DNA from: Eriocheir sinensis
Taxonomy: Eukaryota; Arthropoda; Malacostraca; Decapoda; Varunidae
Direction: 5' to 3'
NCBI RefSeq assembly: GCF_024679095.1
Contig: NC_066509.1
Coordinates: 20,760,811 to 20,824,810 of the forward strand
Length of the DNA stretch: 64,000 bases
The stretch's first letter is position 1, and each line of letters opens with the position of its first letter. Positions 62,271-64,000 of the stretch are shown here, in pieces. The position numbers and the translations under genes were made by a program. The notes below the pieces were generated by a model. The model did no database searches. It was not told the DNA's origin and saw only the letters and a program-made list of their open reading frames with translations.

Positions 62271-64000
62271 TCATTTTTTTTTGTTGTTTACAGCAAAGGA
62301 GACAGTTCAAGGGCACACAAAAAGCAAACATTAATAAAAAAAAAAAGCCCGCTACTCACTGCTCCTAAAAAGAATCCAAAGAGGTGGCCGAAAGATAGGT
62401 CAGTTTCGGGAGGAGAGGTGTCCTGATACCCTCCTCTTGAAAGAGTTTAAGTCGTAGGCAGGAGGAAATACAGATGAAGGAAGAGTGTTCCAGAGTTTAC
62501 CAGCGTGAGGGATGAAAGAGTGAAGATGCTGGTTAACTCTTGCATAAGGGGTTTGGACAGTATAGGGATGAGCATAAGTAGAAAGTCGAGTGCAGCGGGG
62601 CCGCGGGAGGGGGGGAGGCATGCAGTTAGCAAGTTCAGAAGATCAGTCAGCGTGGAAATATCGATAGAAGATAGAAAGAGAGGCAACATTGCGGCGGAAT
62701 TTAAGAGGTAGAAGACTATCAGTATGAGGAGGAGAGCTGATGAGACGAAGAGCCTTAGCCTTCACTCTGTCCAGAAGAGCTGTGTGAGTGGACCCCCCCC
62801 ACACATGAGATGCATACTCCATACGAGGGCGGACAAGGCCCCTGTATATGGACAGCAACTGTGCAGGGGAGAAAAACTGGCGGAGACGGTACAGAACGCC
62901 CAGCCTCGAGGAAGCTGATTTAGTAAGAGATGAGATATGAAGTTTCCAGTTGAGATTTTGAGTTAAGGATAGACCGAGAATGTTTAGTGTTGAGGAAGGT
63001 AATAGCTGGGTGTTGTCAAAGAATAGGGGATAGTTGTTTGGAAGATTGTGTCGAGTGGATAGGTGGAGAAACTGTGTTTTTGAGGCGTTGAAGGACACCA
63101 GGTTCTTCTTGCCCCAATCGGAAATAATAGTAAGGTCTGAGGCTAAGCGTTCTGCAGTCTCCAGCCTTGAGTCGTTAAGTTCCTGAAGGGTGGGTCTTCT
63201 ATTAAAAGAAGTTGAATAATGCAGAGTGGAATCATCGGCGTAGGAATGGATAGGACAGTTCGTTTTGGAAAGAAGATCATCAATGAACAACAGAAAAAGA
63301 GTGGAAGATAGGACAGAACCCTGTGGGACACCACTGTTAATAGATTTAGGGGAAGAACAGTGACCGTCTACCACGGCAGAAATAGAACGGTCAGAGAGGA
63401 AACTGGAGATAAAGGTACAGAGAGAAGGATAGAAACCGTAGGAGGGTAGTTTAGAAAGCAAAGATTTGTGCCAGACCCTATCAAAAGCTTTTGATATGTC
63501 CAGCGCAATAGCAAAAGTTTCACCGAAACGGCAAAGAGAGGATGACCAAGAGTCAGTTAAGAAGGCTAGGAGATCACCAGTAGAACGCCCCTTGCGGAAC
63601 CCATACTGGCGATCAGATAGAAGGTCAGAAGTGGAAAGGTGCTTTTGAATCTTCCGGTTAAGGATTGATTCAAAAGCTTTAGATAGACAAGAAAGTAAAG
63701 CTATAGGACGGTAGTTTGAGGGATTGGAGCGGTCACCCTTCTTAGGTACAGGCTGTATGAAAGCATACTTCCAGCAAGAAGGAAAGGTAGATGTTGACAG
63801 GCAGAGGCGAAAGAGTTTGACCAGGCAGGGTGACAGCACGGAGGCACAGTTTTTAAGGACAATAGGAGGCACTCCATCAGGTCCATAAGCCTTCTGAGGA
63901 TTGAGGCCAGAGAGGGCATAGAAAACATCATTTTGAAGAATCTTTATAACAGGCATAAAGGAGTCAGACGGGGGATGAGTAGGAGGAATATGCCCAGAAT
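62271..64000 (-). mobile_element. jockey-like element E6 (family J), near-intact 3' part
   Basis: Minus-strand copy running out of the window. Its 3' end is a 10-A tail (T run near 62275), with a ~125 bp 3' UTR. Inserted tail-first into its own relative E5, whose RT sequence ends at the junction. ORF2 is open from the window edge to 62643. Confidence 0.85.
62643..64000 (-). CDS. E6 ORF2: non-LTR reverse transcriptase (partial)
   Basis: Open for 451 residues from the window edge; an internal ATG lies at 63956 but the frame extends upstream of it. RT motifs in order: [88 protein letters not shown], the palm YADDS (~63240) and LGLSLTQNLNWKLHI, then the thumb (RPRMEYASHVWGG). The stop is a TGA at 62643-62645; the same frame continues for about 80 more residues to ~62400 (PHAGKLWNTLPSSVFPP). 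A single nonsense change therefore removes the C-terminus, and the catalytic domain is intact. Likely to copy its own RNA in the nucleus if expressed; activity is uncertain. Confidence 0.8.
   Translation of the reverse strand, partial: SGHIPPTHPPSDSFMPVIKILQNDVFYALSGLNPQKAYGPDGVPPIVLKNCASVLSPCLVKLFRLCLSTSTFPSCWKYAFIQPVPKKGDRSNPSNYRPIALLSCLSKAFESILNRKIQKHLSTSDLLSDRQYGFRKGRSTGDLLAFLTDSWSSSLCRFGETFAIALDISKAFDRVWHKSLLSKLPSYGFYPSLCTFISSFLSDRSISAVVDGHCSSPKSINSGVPQGSVLSSTLFLLFIDDLLSKTNCPIHSYADDSTLHYSTSFNRRPTLQELNDSRLETAERLASDLTIISDWGKKNLVSFNASKTQFLHLSTRHNLPNNYPLFFDNTQLLPSSTLNILGLSLTQNLNWKLHISSLTKSASSRLGVLYRLRQFFSPAQLLSIYRGLVRPRMEYASHVWGGSTHTALLDRVKAKALRLISSPPHTDSLLPLKFRRNVASLSIFYRYFHAD

Overview
The window looks like repeat-saturated nuclear DNA of an arthropod, most likely a decapod crustacean. 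This is an inference from four things: very long dinucleotide microsatellites, many CR1-like and jockey-like non-LTR retrotransposons, an env-bearing LTR element, and the absence of any bacterial-type operon. There is no recognisable housekeeping gene. The only host-type genes I can support are members of one small unrecognised family, plus one degenerate tRNA-Thr-like gene.

Left part (1-18.8 kb): three copies of a tandemly duplicated segment. Each carries, or once carried, a GT microsatellite, a ~330 bp conserved flank, a single-exon gene, a ~480 bp 3' flank, a jockey-like relic, a CT microsatellite, a CA microsatellite and a long polypurine tract. Copy 2 (8464-10083, 539 aa) is the only intact gene. 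Copy 1 (1232-2383) is cut by a fold-back element, a nonsense codon and a retrotransposon fragment. Copy 3 (15250-15932) lost its 5' half. A divergent fourth member lies at 46933-48452. The proteins share a repeated module: a GILK-like motif, then [KR]-x-V-x-F-N, then K-x-R-E-L-Y-x-G-x-[DE]-Y-[FY]-R. The first two elements match the SILK and RVxF docking motifs of protein phosphatase 1 (PP1) partners, so a PP1-binding scaffold is my working hypothesis.

Middle part (18.8-46 kb): a degenerate tRNA-Thr, a hAT-like non-autonomous element with an 8-bp target duplication, a train of minus-strand CR1-like fragments (24.6-29.6 kb) with a 100-base assembly gap, and a nested block. In that block two elements of one non-LTR family (E11, E12) sit inside what was apparently a single (CT)n tract. 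E12 is itself split by an 8.7 kb Gypsy-type LTR element (33641-42384) with gag, pol and env-like regions, near-identical LTRs and a 4-bp target duplication.

Right part (46-64 kb): gene copy 4, a long CR1-like element with a GDSL/SGNH-esterase ORF1 (50.4-54.3 kb), the second hAT-like copy (54.5-55.7 kb), low-complexity DNA, and two jockey-like elements meeting tail to tail. The last of these (62.3-64 kb) is nearly intact.

The elements do not form a pathway. The organising themes are local tandem duplication of one gene, its erosion by mobile elements, and repeated insertion of retrotransposons into CT microsatellites. Many homopolymer-associated frameshifts may be decay or assembly error; the sequence alone cannot separate them.
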